DNA of 64,000 nt. Source: Aquibium sp. ELW1220 (GTDB lineage Bacteria > Pseudomonadota > Alphaproteobacteria > Rhizobiales > Rhizobiaceae). The stretch covers positions 62,001-126,000 of the forward strand of contig NZ_JAOAOQ010000019.1 in assembly GCF_030398385.1 (NCBI RefSeq). The letters run 5' to 3'. Shown here in pieces: positions 16,002 through 25,593 of this stretch (position 1 is the stretch's first letter; each line of letters begins with the position of its first letter). Both the position numbers and the translations under genes were made by a program. Below the pieces are notes generated by a model. That model was not told where the DNA came from, did not search any database, and was given only the letters and a program-made list of their open reading frames with translations.

Positions 16002-17093
16002 ATGAGCCTGGCCACATATGCGTGGTTTCTTCCGGCCGCAGGCCTGTGCGCCGGTGCCGTTCTTGGCTTCGCCGCGAGGGCCAACCACTTCTGCACCATG
16101 TCCGGGCTGGAACGCTACTGGTACGCCGGTGACGGGCGCGGGTTGCGCACCTGGATGCTGGCCGCCGTCGTGGCGCTGGTCGCGACCCAGGCACTCCAGG
16201 CGACCGGCCATGTCGACACCGCCGACAGCTTCTACATTCGCTCGGACTTCGCCTGGATCGGTGCCATCGCCGGTGGAATTGCCTTCGGATTCGGCATGGC
16301 CCTCGTCGGCACCTGCGGCTTCGGCGCCCTGGTGCGGCTCGGCGGCGGCAGCCTGCGGTCGCTGATCGTGCTGATCGTGCTGGGTCTCGCCGCCATGTCG
16401 GCCCAGAAGGGCGTGATCGCCCAGGCCAGGGTCGCGCTGTCCGACAACCTCGCCATCGATCTGTCCGGCGTCGGCGGCCAGTCGCTCGGCGCCATTGCCG
16501 GGCATTTCGCCGGTGTCGACCTCACCATCGCCGTCACCGCCGTCGTCGCCGCGGCACTGCTGGGCTGGATCTTCGCATCGGCCGACTACCGTCGCCGCTT
16601 CGGGTCGATGGCGACCGGAGCCACCGTCGGCCTCGTCATCGCCTTCGGCTGGTGGGCGACCAGCCAGGCGGCGGCCCATTCCTTCGAGATCGTCCAGATC
16701 GAGGCCGGATCCTTCGTCGTGCCGGTCTCAGACACGATCCTGCAGTTCGTCACCTTCACAGGCATCCTGCCGGATTACGGCGTCGGCCTCGTCGTCGGCG
16801 TGGTGCTCGGCGCGGCCGCCTGCGCGCTCTGGAAGCGCGACGTACGCTGGGAGGCCTGCGACGATGCCCGCGAACTCGGCCGCCATCTGGCGGGCGGACT
16901 GCTGATGGGCGTGGGCGGCGTCTTCGCCATGGGCTGTACCATCGGCCAGGGCGTCACCGCCGTCTCGGCGCTCGCGATCTCGGCGCCCGTCGTGCTGGCG
17001 TCGATCTTCCTCGGCGCACGCATGGGACTGTCCTATCTCATCGAGGGCTCGCCCTTCGGCGCCTTCCGGGCGGCCAGTGCGCCGGCGGAGTGA
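16002..17093 (+). CDS. soxT: YeeE/YedE-family sulfur transporter SoxT
   Basis: The 363-residue membrane protein has about nine helices and the two conserved half-sites of the sulfur-transport family: NHFCTMSG near the start, GTCGFGALVRLGGGS in the middle and AMGCTIGQGVTA near the end. Their cysteines line the thiosulfate path in characterised YeeE. It probably imports thiosulfate or sulfane sulfur, or supplies the signal to SoxR. The ATG at 16002 has GGGAGGG upstream, 51 bases after soxR. It converges on the next gene with no gap. Confidence 0.88.
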   Translation: MSLATYAWFLPAAGLCAGAVLGFAARANHFCTMSGLERYWYAGDGRGLRTWMLAAVVALVATQALQATGHVDTADSFYIRSDFAWIGAIAGGIAFGFGMALVGTCGFGALVRLGGGSLRSLIVLIVLGLAAMSAQKGVIAQARVALSDNLAIDLSGVGGQSLGAIAGHFAGVDLTIAVTAVVAAALLGWIFASADYRRRFGSMATGATVGLVIAFGWWATSQAAAHSFEIVQIEAGSFVVPVSDTILQFVTFTGILPDYGVGLVVGVVLGAAACALWKRDVRWEACDDARELGRHLAGGLLMGVGGVFAMGCTIGQGVTAVSALAISAPVVLASIFLGARMGLSYLIEGSPFGAFRAASAPAE

Positions 17094-18041
17094 TCAGACG
17101 GGGACGTAGCGGTACCCGCCGTCCTTCCGCTCGACGAGGCCCGCGCCGGGATGCGGGAAGTGGAAGCCGATCGCGCGCGCCCGGTCCTCCGCCAGCCGGT
17201 CGAGCAGTGCCAGCCGCGTCCGTGCGCCGAGGTCGGCATCCTGGTCGCTGCCCGACGGCCAGTCGGGCCGCGCAAACGAGATCACCGTATTTGAGATTGC
17301 GTCGCCGACGATCAGCACCGGCTCCGCACCCTGGATCATGAACGACAGGTGCCCCGGTGTGTGGCCGGGCGTCGCCACCGCCTCGATTCCCGGTATCACC
17401 TCCTCGCCGTCCTCGACGAAGATGATCCTGTCCTCGATCGCGGCGAAGCGGTTCTGCGCCCCCACCACGAAAGTCTGGCGGTCGGCGGGAACCTTCGAGA
17501 GCGTCTCCGGCGCCGACCAGAAGTCCCACTCCGTCCTGCCGATCCGGTACTGCGCATTCGCAAACACCAGTTCGTCGAAATCGTCGGTCAGGCCCCAGAG
17601 GTGGTCGGGATGCGCATGCGTGAACACCACGTCGGTCACGTCGGCGGGATCGACACCCGCCGCGGCGAGGCCGTCGGCGAGCTTGCCGGCCGTCGGCATG
17701 AAATTGGCGCCGGCCCCGACATCGAAGATGACCAGCCTGTCGCCGATCCTTGCCAAAGTCACGTTGCAGTCGGGCAAAAGCGCGTCGGCGGGCATGGCGT
17801 TTTCGGCGAGCAGCCTCGCCAGGTCCTCCGGCGGCACCTCCGGATAGGCGAAGCCCATCGGCAGCACGAGATGGCCGTCGCTGACGACGGTTATCTCGGC
17901 AGCACCCGTCGACAGCGTCTGTGCGTGGGCAACCCGCGGCGCGACGAGCCCGCCGGCAAGCGCCATCACCGTGGTCGACCCGGCCGCCGCGAGAAAACGC
18001 CGGCGGTCGAGGCCAGGCGACCCAACGCGCCTTGAGTTCAT
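17094..18041 (-). CDS. Exported metallo-beta-lactamase-fold hydrolase (SoxH-like)
   Basis: The 315-residue protein has a Tat signal (DRRRFLAAAG, residues 12-21) and the zinc motif HAHPDH at 142-147, followed by TPGHTPGH and DAISNT for the remaining ligands. SoxH of Paracoccus is a related periplasmic metallohydrolase linked to the sox locus, with no fixed reaction. The start at 18041 has a GGGAGGACGGC site; the longer frame from 18062 runs into the AT-rich box. A SoxR-like box lies immediately upstream, shared with the divergent DUF302 gene. Confidence 0.82.
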   Translation of the reverse strand: MNSRRVGSPGLDRRRFLAAAGSTTVMALAGGLVAPRVAHAQTLSTGAAEITVVSDGHLVLPMGFAYPEVPPEDLARLLAENAMPADALLPDCNVTLARIGDRLVIFDVGAGANFMPTAGKLADGLAAAGVDPADVTDVVFTHAHPDHLWGLTDDFDELVFANAQYRIGRTEWDFWSAPETLSKVPADRQTFVVGAQNRFAAIEDRIIFVEDGEEVIPGIEAVATPGHTPGHLSFMIQGAEPVLIVGDAISNTVISFARPDWPSGSDQDADLGARTRLALLDRLAEDRARAIGFHFPHPGAGLVERKDGGYRYVPV

Positions 18042-18054
18042 GCCGTCCTCCCAT

Positions 18055-18085
18055 GCAAACATATTATTTTTTGCATATTTATGAG
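18055..18085. promoter_or_regulatory. Candidate SoxR operator between the MBL-fold and DUF302 genes
   Basis: The stretch beginning ACATATTATTTTTTGCAT aligns column by column with the boxes at soxC (ACATATGAATTTTT) and soxX (ends TGCATGTATT). It sits in the 92-base gap between two divergent starts. No experimental report for this site is known to me. Confidence 0.5.
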
Positions 18086-18133
18086 AACTCGACTACGCTT
18101 GTCGAGGGGCAAAGCGCCTCAAGGGAGGAAAAG

Positions 18134-18592
18134 ATGCGCGGATATGGACTGCCGGCGGTGCTGGCCGCACTTGTCGGGCTGTCGACCCCGGTGCTGGCGG
18201 AAGAAGCCGTCACGACCCGGGAAACGGGGGCGCCGTTTGCCGACGTCATCGCCGATCTCGAGGACGCGGTGGTGAACCGCGGCTACAAGATCGACTATCA
18301 CGGCCATATCGGCGAGATGCTGAAGCGGACGGCGGGTGACGTCGGCGCCGCGGGGCTGCTCTATCGCGATGCCGAGTTCCTGCAGTTCTGCTCGGCGGTG
18401 GTATCGCGCAAGGCCATGGAGGTCGACATCGGCAACATCGCCTTCTGCCCCTATGTTCTCTTCGCCTACGAGGCGGAAGCTGAACCGGGAAAGGTCGTGG
18501 TCGGCTTCCGGCGCCTGCCTTCGGGACCCGGCCGCGACGACGTCAACGCCTTGCTCGAGGAGATCGTCGAGGACGCGGCCGAGGGGTTCTGA
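18134..18592 (+). CDS. Exported DUF302 protein
   Basis: The 152-residue protein has a signal peptide (1 to about 21, ending LAEE) and a single DUF302 domain, with the typical DLEDAVVNRGYKIDYHGHIG start and IAFCPYVLFAYE core containing two Cys residues (QFCSAV and AFCPY). DUF302 proteins often sit in sulfur-oxidation loci but have no proven function. The ATG has a GGGAGG site. Its divergent pairing with the metallohydrolase and the box between them suggests it belongs to the sox regulon. Confidence 0.8.
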   Translation: MRGYGLPAVLAALVGLSTPVLAEEAVTTRETGAPFADVIADLEDAVVNRGYKIDYHGHIGEMLKRTAGDVGAAGLLYRDAEFLQFCSAVVSRKAMEVDIGNIAFCPYVLFAYEAEAEPGKVVVGFRRLPSGPGRDDVNALLEEIVEDAAEGF

Positions 18593-18610
18593 GCACAGCG
18601 CTCGCGCGCC

Positions 18611-20560
18611 TCAGAACTCTTCCCAGCCGTCAGCCTCGGCCTCGATGTCGAGCGCGTTCGCGCCATGGGTGGCGGCGCGGGTGCGCGGCGGCTCGCGCCA
18701 GCTGTTGGCGGGCTCCGGCCTGCGGCTCGGCGCGACCGACGCCAGCGCCGGTGCGCGACGGGCCGGCGCCAGGCGAGGCGCGTCGCGACGCTCGTCGCCA
18801 TGGCTCTCGGCGCCGCGGAAATGCGCCATCAGCCGGTTCAGCTCCTCGCCGTCGCGGGCGAGGCCGCGGCTCGTCGAGGTGAACTGCTGCGCCATCGCCG
18901 CACCCTGCTGGGTAGCGGTGTCGATGCCGTTCATGGCCGAGTTGATCCCGCGCAGCGTTGCGGCCTGCTCCTCGGCGCCGCGGGCGATCTCCGTGACGAT
19001 AGAGTTGATGCTCTCCACCCGCGCCGCGATCCGGCCGATGACGTCGCCGGTCTCGCCGACCAGCTTCGCGCCGGTCTTGACCTGCGTGGCGGAGGTCTGG
19101 ATGAGCTGCTTGATCTCGCGCGCGGCGTCCGCAGAGCGCTGCGCCAGGCCGCGCACCTCCTGCGCGACGACGGCGAAGCCGCGACCGGCCTCGCCCGCGC
19201 GCGCCGCCTCAACGCCTGCGTTGAGGGCAAGCAGATTGGTCTGGAAGGCTATCTCGTCGATGACCCCGATGATCTTTGAAATCTCCTCGGACGATTTCTC
19301 GATCCCGCCCATTGCCGAAATCGCCGCGCCGACGACCTTGTCGCTGTGGCCGGTGTCGGTGGTCATGTCCACCACCGCGGCGCGGGCCTGTCCGGCACCG
19401 GCGGCTGTGGCGGAAACGGAGCGCGTGATCTCGCCGACGGCGGCCACGGTCTCCTCGATCGTGGCGGCCTGCTGCTCGCTGCGGCGGGCCAGTTCGTCGG
19501 CGGCGCGGCTGATCTCGTCGGTCCCGAGTTCGAGCTGACGACCCGTCGCGACGATCTGCTGCATGGCATCCTGCAGCCGGTCCATCGCCGTGTTGAAGTC
19601 TTCCTTGATCTTGCGGTAGTCGGGCGGGAAGTCGACCTTGAGCCGCGTCGTCAGGTCGCCGTCTGCGAGACGGGCGAGCGCTGCGCCGATCAGCTTCACG
19701 ACGGCCGCCTGGAGCTTGGCCGCCGAGGCGCGCGAGGCGTCGTTCTCGTCGCGCTGTTCCTCCATCTGGCGGCGCTGGGTGTCGAGTTCCCGATCAGCCT
19801 CGAGCTTTTCGAGCGAGGCCTTGCGGAAGCCTTCGAGCGACCGGGCGATGATGCCGACCTCGTCGGAGCGATCGAGGTTCGGGACGGCCGATTGAAGGTC
19901 GCCGTTCGAGAGCTTCTCGATCCGCGCGGTGATCGCGCCGAGCGGACGCCCGACCACGAGGCGGATGCTGAGGAAAAGCAGGGCGAGGAGCAGCAGCGCC
20001 GAGATGGCCTGGACGCCGATCGCGCCCAGCCGGAGCGAGGACCGGGCATCCTCGACCGGTCCGGTGTTCCACGCGACGGCAACGTAGCCGAGCGGCTTGC
20101 CTTCGCCACTCGTTCCAGACGGAGCGACCATCAGCACGTTGCCCTCGATGGCCTCGACCGCCGTGCCGTCGCGCGGCGCGGCGAGCAGGCGGCGAAGCGA
20201 GGCATCGATCCCGCCTGCGACGACGCCCGGCGCCGTGAATTCGGCGATCACGTTGCCGGTGGGATCGAAGGCGATGGCGCGGGACAGGATCCGGTCCTCG
20301 TTGTCGAGGTATCCCGCCCAGGCGTCCGCCACCACCTCCGGTTTCTTCCACTTGATGCCGCCGGCCGCGGCCGTGGCGATCTGCCCGGTCTGGATCACCC
20401 AGGCATCCGTGGCGAGGTCGTAGAGACTGTTCTCCGCCGTCCGGTCGATGAGGGCCACGGATGCACCGAGGCCCGCAAGGCTGACGCCCAGCGCCGCCAG
20501 CACCAGCTTGAACGTGATCGATCGATTGCCGAACATTCCAGACACCACCCCCGTACTCAT
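18611..20560 (-). CDS. Methyl-accepting chemotaxis protein
   Basis: The 649-residue receptor has a membrane helix at 17-37, a periplasmic sensing region of about 140 residues, a second helix at 178-200, a HAMP domain (about 201-253) and a second HAMP-like segment with [15 protein letters not shown]. The signalling tip contains [21 protein letters not shown]. It ends in GWEEF, a C-terminal pentapeptide of the type that tethers CheR and CheB. The ATG at 20560 begins the membrane anchor; the longer frame runs into the upstream gene. It lies 29 bases after a small exported protein gene, which may be a ligand-binding partner. Confidence 0.9.
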   Translation of the reverse strand: MSTGVVSGMFGNRSITFKLVLAALGVSLAGLGASVALIDRTAENSLYDLATDAWVIQTGQIATAAAGGIKWKKPEVVADAWAGYLDNEDRILSRAIAFDPTGNVIAEFTAPGVVAGGIDASLRRLLAAPRDGTAVEAIEGNVLMVAPSGTSGEGKPLGYVAVAWNTGPVEDARSSLRLGAIGVQAISALLLLALLFLSIRLVVGRPLGAITARIEKLSNGDLQSAVPNLDRSDEVGIIARSLEGFRKASLEKLEADRELDTQRRQMEEQRDENDASRASAAKLQAAVVKLIGAALARLADGDLTTRLKVDFPPDYRKIKEDFNTAMDRLQDAMQQIVATGRQLELGTDEISRAADELARRSEQQAATIEETVAAVGEITRSVSATAAGAGQARAAVVDMTTDTGHSDKVVGAAISAMGGIEKSSEEISKIIGVIDEIAFQTNLLALNAGVEAARAGEAGRGFAVVAQEVRGLAQRSADAAREIKQLIQTSATQVKTGAKLVGETGDVIGRIAARVESINSIVTEIARGAEEQAATLRGINSAMNGIDTATQQGAAMAQQFTSTSRGLARDGEELNRLMAHFRGAESHGDERRDAPRLAPARRAPALASVAPSRRPEPANSWREPPRTRAATHGANALDIEAEADGWEEF

Positions 20561-20589
20561 TGCTCGATACGACGCGTCCCGCGAAGGCC

Positions 20590-21171
20590 TCAGAGGCCTT
20601 CGACGTCGATCCCGAGCGTGATCGCGCCGATGGCCTGGCCCGTGGCCGGGTCGCTGATCGCGACGCTGACCTGCGACTGCAGCGTCTGCGTGGATTCGTC
20701 CTTCTCGACGTCGTCGACGAAGATGGCGCCCGCGCCGGCGCCGAAGGATTTCTGCCACTTCGCCTCGTCGCCCTGCCAGTAATCGGAGGTGACGTCGCTC
20801 TGGCCGACATTCAGGCCCTTGTTGTCCATGACGAAGGCTTCGGTGATCATGCCGCCCGCTTCCGCCTGCTTGGCGGAGAGGAATTTCGACAGGGCGTTGC
20901 CCAGCACCTTGTCGATCATCGGCTTGCTTCCGGCCTCGACCTCGGCGCGCCACTGCTTGTCGAGCGTGTCGATGTCGGCCTGCGACAGGCCGGCATGGGC
21001 GGCGTTCTGTTCGTTGATCGCGGTAATCACCACCGGATCGGACAGCCACGTCGCCACATTGGCCTTCACGTATTCGGTGATCGGGCCGACGTGGTCCTGC
21101 GCCAGTGCCGGACCGCCGAACGCACTCGCCCAGATGACGGCCGACAAGGCCGACGCTGCAAGTAGTCTCAT
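20590..21171 (-). CDS. Exported sensor-like protein upstream of the chemoreceptor
   Basis: The 193-residue protein has a signal peptide (1-24, ending ALA-QD) and a single soluble domain. Segments such as [25 protein letters not shown] and [23 protein letters not shown] resemble the strands of Cache/PDC-type sensory domains: a variable sensing pocket, then a strand that reports on the environment. No membrane helix follows, so it would be free in the periplasm. Its position directly before the receptor gene suggests they work together. The function is inferred. Confidence 0.65.
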   Translation of the reverse strand: MRLLAASALSAVIWASAFGGPALAQDHVGPITEYVKANVATWLSDPVVITAINEQNAAHAGLSQADIDTLDKQWRAEVEAGSKPMIDKVLGNALSKFLSAKQAEAGGMITEAFVMDNKGLNVGQSDVTSDYWQGDEAKWQKSFGAGAGAIFVDDVEKDESTQTLQSQVSVAISDPATGQAIGAITLGIDVEGL

Positions 21172-21331
21172 GTTCCACCCCCTTGGTGCCTGACGGCAAA
21201 CCCGGTTGCGAAGCGTCGCGCCCCGCCTGCGAATCGCCGCACGGATCGGAGCATCAGGGAGAAAGGTTTAACGATGCTTAATCAAATATGAACGATACCG
21301 TACATAGTTGGATTTCCAATGGTTTGAACGC

Positions 21332-21361
21332 AAAAAAGCCCCGGCGGGAGACGCCGGGGCT
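21332..21361 (-). terminator. Rho-independent terminator of the polyamine transporter operon
   Basis: A perfect 10-bp GC-rich stem (AGCCCCGGCG with CGCCGGGGCT, 5-base loop) is followed on the minus strand by a run of T residues. It lies 24 bases after the potD stop. Confidence 0.92.
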
Positions 21362-21384
21362 CGGGTGGGGCAGGTGCGACGCTG

Positions 21385-22419
21385 CTACTTCTGCAGTTCG
21401 GTCCAGATCGCGGTGTAGAGGTTGCGCGCCTCCTCCGGGCAGGTCAGCGCGAAGGTGCCGGCCGCCTGCAGTTCTTCCGGCACGACGATCTCCGGCGCGT
21501 CGGCCATGCTGGCCGGCATGAATTCCTCGGAGCCGTCGATGCCGTTCGCATATTTCGCGAAGTCGGAAATCATGGCGGCGTTCTGCGGGTCCATGATGAA
21601 GTTCATGAACAGCTTGGCGTTCTCGACGTTCTTGGCGTCCTTCAGCACGGCGACGTTGTCCATCCAGATCGGATAGCCTTCCTTCGGATAGCCGTACTTG
21701 ATGTTCGGGTCCTGCTCGCGCATGCGCAGCGACGCACCGTTCCAGTTCACCGTTGCCAGGAAGTCGCGCTTGGTCATGGCTTCGATGTTGCCGTAGTTCA
21801 TCGAGATCCACTTCGGCTTGGCTTCGAGCAGCTTGTCGCGCACCTGCTTGAGGATCGCCTTGTCTGCCGTGCAGGGCTCGCCGCCCATGTAGGTGATCGC
21901 GAGGTGCATCACGTCCGCCATTTCCGGAATGACGTTGATCTTGCCTTCGAGCTCGGCCGGCGGGTCGAGGAAGATCGCCGAGGTGTTGATGTCGCCCTTG
22001 TAGTCGGCGGTGTTGACCGACAGGCCGACGGTGCCCCACTGCCACGGCACGGTGTACTTGCGGCCCGGATCGAACGGCACGTCCTTCCAGCGTTCGGCGA
22101 CGTTCTTGAAGTTCTCCATCTGGTTCGGGTTTGTCTCGAGCAGCAGGTCTTCCCGGATCCAGATCGGGATCACGCTGGCCGACGGCACCACGATGTCGAA
22201 GCCGTGGCCGCCCTGGCGCACCTTGGCGAGCGCCGTGTCGTTGGAATCATAGTCGGTCAGCGTCACCTTGACGTCGAACGCTTCCTCGAACTTCTTGATC
22301 ATCTCGGGACTGGTGTAGTTGCCCCAATTGTAGATGTTGAGTTCGCCCGCGGCATTCGCGAGCCCGGAAGAGGCCAGCATCGCGAGGCCTGCGGCGGTCG
22401 CGGTCAGTTTCCAGTGCAT
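21385..22419 (-). CDS. potD: Polyamine ABC transporter substrate-binding protein (PotD/PotF family)
   Basis: The 344-residue periplasmic protein has a signal peptide (1-23) and the family start ELNIYNWGNYTSPEMIKKFEE, then VTLTDYDSNDTALAKV, HGFDIVVPSASVIP, VPWQWGTVGL and FMNFIMDPQNAA. It would bind spermidine, putrescine or a related cation and hand it to the PotB/PotC permeases. The ATG at 22419 begins the signal peptide; the frame's extension to 23127 is spurious. It is the last gene of the potABCD string and is followed by a strong terminator. The exact polyamine cannot be told. Confidence 0.88.
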   Translation of the reverse strand: MHWKLTATAAGLAMLASSGLANAAGELNIYNWGNYTSPEMIKKFEEAFDVKVTLTDYDSNDTALAKVRQGGHGFDIVVPSASVIPIWIREDLLLETNPNQMENFKNVAERWKDVPFDPGRKYTVPWQWGTVGLSVNTADYKGDINTSAIFLDPPAELEGKINVIPEMADVMHLAITYMGGEPCTADKAILKQVRDKLLEAKPKWISMNYGNIEAMTKRDFLATVNWNGASLRMREQDPNIKYGYPKEGYPIWMDNVAVLKDAKNVENAKLFMNFIMDPQNAAMISDFAKYANGIDGSEEFMPASMADAPEIVVPEELQAAGTFALTCPEEARNLYTAIWTELQK

Positions 22420-22457
22420 CGTCGTTCTCCCATTGATTGGCGTCGTGGCATCGTTCT

Positions 22458-23258
22458 TCAGGTCTTCTTCCTGCTGATCAGGAAGAAGACGGTGACGATA
22501 GCGACCGACAGGACGAGGAAGGCGGTCGATATCGCGTTGATCTCGGGCGTCACGACGCGACGCAATTGCCCGAGCATGTAGGTGGGCAGTGTATCCTGAC
22601 CGGCCGATTTGACGAACTCCGTAATCACCACGTCGTCGAGCGAGATCACGAAGGCCAGCATCAGGCCGGCGATGATGCCCGGCCAGAGCAGCGGCAGCGT
22701 CACGCGCCGGAAAACCTGCCAGGGCGTTGCGTAGAGGTCGGCGGCCGCCGTCTCCAGCGCTGTGTCCATGCTCTCGAGGCGCGCCCTGATCGGCAGGTAG
22801 GCGAAGGGAATGCAGAACGCCGCATGCGCGATCATCAGATAGCCGAGGCCGGAATAGCCCGTGGCGATCTTGATGCGTGAGAAGAAGATCAGCAGCGCCA
22901 CCGCCGTCACGATCTCCGGCACCATCAGCGGCTGGTTGATGAAGGCATATTTGAAGGTCAGCCCGCGATAGGGCCGCGTGCGGGTGGTGGCCAGCGCTGC
23001 CATCGTGGCCGCCACCGTCGCGATCACGGCGGCCACGCTGGCGATCTGCACCGAGCGGATCGAGGCGTCGACCACCTGCTGGTTGCTCCAGGCCTGCACG
23101 AACCAGCGGAACGAGAACCCTTCCCACACCGCGATCGACGTGCCGGCGTTGAAGGCGAAGATCACCACCACCGACAGCGGCAGGTACAGCAGGAAGAAGC
23201 AGAACAGCGCCACCGTCGGAAAGCCGGTCTGGCGGCGGATGTCGAACCGGCTAGCCAT
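22458..23258 (-). CDS. potC: Polyamine ABC transporter permease (PotC family)
   Basis: The 266-residue inner-membrane protein has six helices and the EAA loop LETAAADLYATPWQVFRRVTLP, which docks on the ATPase. The start at 23258 (MASRF) overlaps the potB stop by eight bases, showing coupling; an upstream ATG at 23282 would overlap further and is less likely. It pairs with PotB to form the channel. Confidence 0.88.
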   Translation of the reverse strand: MASRFDIRRQTGFPTVALFCFFLLYLPLSVVVIFAFNAGTSIAVWEGFSFRWFVQAWSNQQVVDASIRSVQIASVAAVIATVAATMAALATTRTRPYRGLTFKYAFINQPLMVPEIVTAVALLIFFSRIKIATGYSGLGYLMIAHAAFCIPFAYLPIRARLESMDTALETAAADLYATPWQVFRRVTLPLLWPGIIAGLMLAFVISLDDVVITEFVKSAGQDTLPTYMLGQLRRVVTPEINAISTAFLVLSVAIVTVFFLISRKKT

Positions 23259-24171
23259 GGTTGCGTCCCCCGGTGCCGGCATAGCGGATGTAGATCAGCA
23301 ATGCCGCCATCACGATGACGAGCAGCGTGATCGACAGCGAGGCGCCGAGCGGCCAGTTGCGTCCCTGCCCGAACTGCAGTTCGATCAGGTTGCCCAGCAT
23401 CAGGTTGCGACCGCCGCCCAGGATCCGCGGCGTCACGTAGGCACCCAGCGAGGGGATGAAGACCAGGATGGAGCCGGCGACGATGCCGGGCTTCACCATC
23501 GGCAGGATGATCCGCCGCAACACCTGGAAGCGGGTGGCGTAGAGGTCGTAGCCGGCTTCGACCAGCCGGAAGTCGAGCTTCTCCATCGAGGCGTAGAGCG
23601 GCAGCACCATCAGGGGCAGATAGACGTAGAGCATGCCGATCATGATGGCGGTGTCGGTGTAGATGATCTGGATCGGCGCCGAGATCAGCCCGAGCTTCAT
23701 CAGCGCGACGTTGAGCAGGCCCTCGTTGCGGATCACCTCCTGGATCGCGAAGGTGCGGATCAGGAGGTTCGTCCAGAACGGGATGGTGATCAGGAACAGC
23801 CAGAGCGCGCGGGTGCGCTCCGGCCGGGTGGCGATGAAATAGGCCGTCGGGAAGCCGAAGAGGAACGCGAACACCGTGGTGGCGAGCGACAGCAGCACCG
23901 ACCGCCAGAAGATCGCCACATGGGCGTCGGCGATCGAAAGCGTCTCGTCGAAGATGTCCCGCTGCAGGATGACGCTCACCCAGGCGTCGGTCGAGAAGGT
24001 CCAGCGCACGTCGCCGTAGGAGCCGGGCTCGAGGAAGGAGTAGACGACGACGATGGCAAGTGGCCCCGCGGCGGCGAAGAAGATGATCAGCAGCGCGGGA
24101 GCCGAAAGCAGCCAGCGCTTGCGGATGTCGTCGCGCTCGGCCTTGCGGGCGGTCTCTGCGGCGCCGGCCAT
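23251..24171 (-). CDS. potB: Polyamine ABC transporter permease (PotB family)
   Basis: The 306-residue membrane protein has six helices and an EAA loop EAGYDLYATRFQVLRRIILP. The N-terminal 30 residues are basic and cytoplasmic. It lies four bases after potA and overlaps potC. The architecture (potA, potB, potC, potD) is the classic order for this family. Confidence 0.88.
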   Translation of the reverse strand: MAGAAETARKAERDDIRKRWLLSAPALLIIFFAAAGPLAIVVVYSFLEPGSYGDVRWTFSTDAWVSVILQRDIFDETLSIADAHVAIFWRSVLLSLATTVFAFLFGFPTAYFIATRPERTRALWLFLITIPFWTNLLIRTFAIQEVIRNEGLLNVALMKLGLISAPIQIIYTDTAIMIGMLYVYLPLMVLPLYASMEKLDFRLVEAGYDLYATRFQVLRRIILPMVKPGIVAGSILVFIPSLGAYVTPRILGGGRNLMLGNLIELQFGQGRNWPLGASLSITLLVIVMAALLIYIRYAGTGGRNHG

Positions 24172-24175
24172 CCCC

Positions 24176-25270
24176 TCAGTCCCTCAGGACCTGGGCGGCA
24201 CCCTTGCCGACGACGATCGACACCCGGTCGCCCTCGCGGGCGCGGCGGCGGTCGTCGCGCGTGTTCTGCTCGCGCACGATGAAGGTGCCGCCGACGTCGA
24301 GATCGACATGGAAATGCGTGTCGGTGCCGAAATAGACGATGTTGGAGAGCTTTCCCGAAAGTTCGCCGCCCGCCTCGGCAAGCCGCGCGTGCTCGGGACG
24401 GATCACCACCGTGACCTTGCCGGTGGACGAGAATCCCTCCGGTACGGAGGCCTCGATCACGGCACCGGAGCCGAGCCTGACGCCGGCCCGTCCATCGGAG
24501 GACGATTCGACGGTGGCTTCCAGGAAGTTGGTCTCGCCGATGAAGTCGGCGACGAAGCGTACCGCCGGACGATCATAGATGTCCTTCGGCGAACCGACCT
24601 GGAGGATGTTGCCCGCCGACATGACGGCGATCCGGTCGGACATGGTCAGCGCTTCTTCCTGGTCGTGCGTGACGAAGATGAAGGTGATGCCAGTCTCGTG
24701 CTGCAGGCGCTTCAGCTCGATCTGCATCTCCTTGCGAAGCTTGAAGTCGAGCGCCGAGAGCGGCTCGTCGAGCAGAAGCACCTTGGGCTGCGGCGCCAGC
24801 GCGCGGGCCAGCGCGACGCGCTGCTGCTGGCCGCCCGAGATCTGCGCCGTCGAACGGTTGCGCAGTTCCTCCATGCGCACGAGTTTCAGCATCTGGGTCA
24901 CGCGCGCGTCGATCTCGGCCTTCGGCCGGCCGAGCATCTCGAGGCCGAAGGCGATGTTCTGCGCCACCGTCAGGTGAGGAAACAGGGCATAGCTCTGGAA
25001 GACGGTGTTGACCGGCCGCTTGTAGGGCGGCAGCGGAGCGATGTCCTGTCCGTGCAGCAGGATCTCGCCATCGGTCGGGAAGTCGAAGCCGGCGATCAGC
25101 CGGAGAAGGGTGGTCTTGCCGCAGCCGGAGGGGCCGAGCAGCGTGAAGAACTCATTCTCGCGGATGGCGACCGAGACGGTGTCGAGCGCCTTGACCGGGG
25201 CGTCACCGCCGCCGAAGAACTTGCTGACACGGCGGATTTCGATTGCATTCCGATCCGGACTTTCCGGCAC
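24176..25270 (-). CDS. potA: Polyamine ABC transporter ATP-binding protein (PotA family)
   Basis: The 364-residue ATPase has Walker A GPSGCGKT at 46-53, signature ISGGQ at 144-148, Walker B LLLDE around 165-169 and the switch His in [11 protein letters not shown]-terminal TOBE-type domain (about 270-364) fits importers of the spermidine/putrescine class. It powers uptake by the PotBC channel. It is the first gene of the operon. The 323 bases upstream hold no gene that I can see and probably contain the promoter. Confidence 0.9.
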   Translation of the reverse strand: MPESPDRNAIEIRRVSKFFGGGDAPVKALDTVSVAIRENEFFTLLGPSGCGKTTLLRLIAGFDFPTDGEILLHGQDIAPLPPYKRPVNTVFQSYALFPHLTVAQNIAFGLEMLGRPKAEIDARVTQMLKLVRMEELRNRSTAQISGGQQQRVALARALAPQPKVLLLDEPLSALDFKLRKEMQIELKRLQHETGITFIFVTHDQEEALTMSDRIAVMSAGNILQVGSPKDIYDRPAVRFVADFIGETNFLEATVESSSDGRAGVRLGSGAVIEASVPEGFSSTGKVTVVIRPEHARLAEAGGELSGKLSNIVYFGTDTHFHVDLDVGGTFIVREQNTRDDRRRAREGDRVSIVVGKGAAQVLRD

Positions 25271-25593
25271 GTTGACGCCTCACTCTCCACCCCGCGCCAG
25301 GCGGGCCCCATCCATGGTCGATGTGACCATACGGCCGCGATGTTGGCAACCCGGCAGCTTGAATGACAGTTCAATATCGGAACAGGCACCGGCGGTCCGG
25401 TGAGCCGGGTGGCTATCGAACAAGCCGCTGCGCAATCGGCAGGCAGACATGCCGCCAGGAGAGGCTTTCGGAGCTGGCTGCCCCGTGCCGCGAACCAGAG
25501 GTCCGCAGGCCTGCCCGAGGCTGTGGTAGGGCCACATGCGGAACATGCCGTGGCTGACCACGGCGCCGCAGGCCGCGTCGTCCCCTTCCGCTT
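25271..25593. other. Intergenic region between potA and the amidohydrolase gene
   Basis: No open frame with coding character lies here. Both flanking genes are on the minus strand, so it would hold the 3' region of the amidohydrolase transcript and the potA promoter. I see no clear terminator or operator. Confidence 0.5.

Noticed and set aside
18611-21199. An 862-residue receptor
   Set aside because: The extra N-terminal 213 residues are an out-of-phase reading of the small exported protein gene; the membrane anchor starts at 20560.
25271-25593. Short frames between potA and the amidohydrolase
   Set aside because: They lack ribosome sites and coding character, and conflict in both strands.
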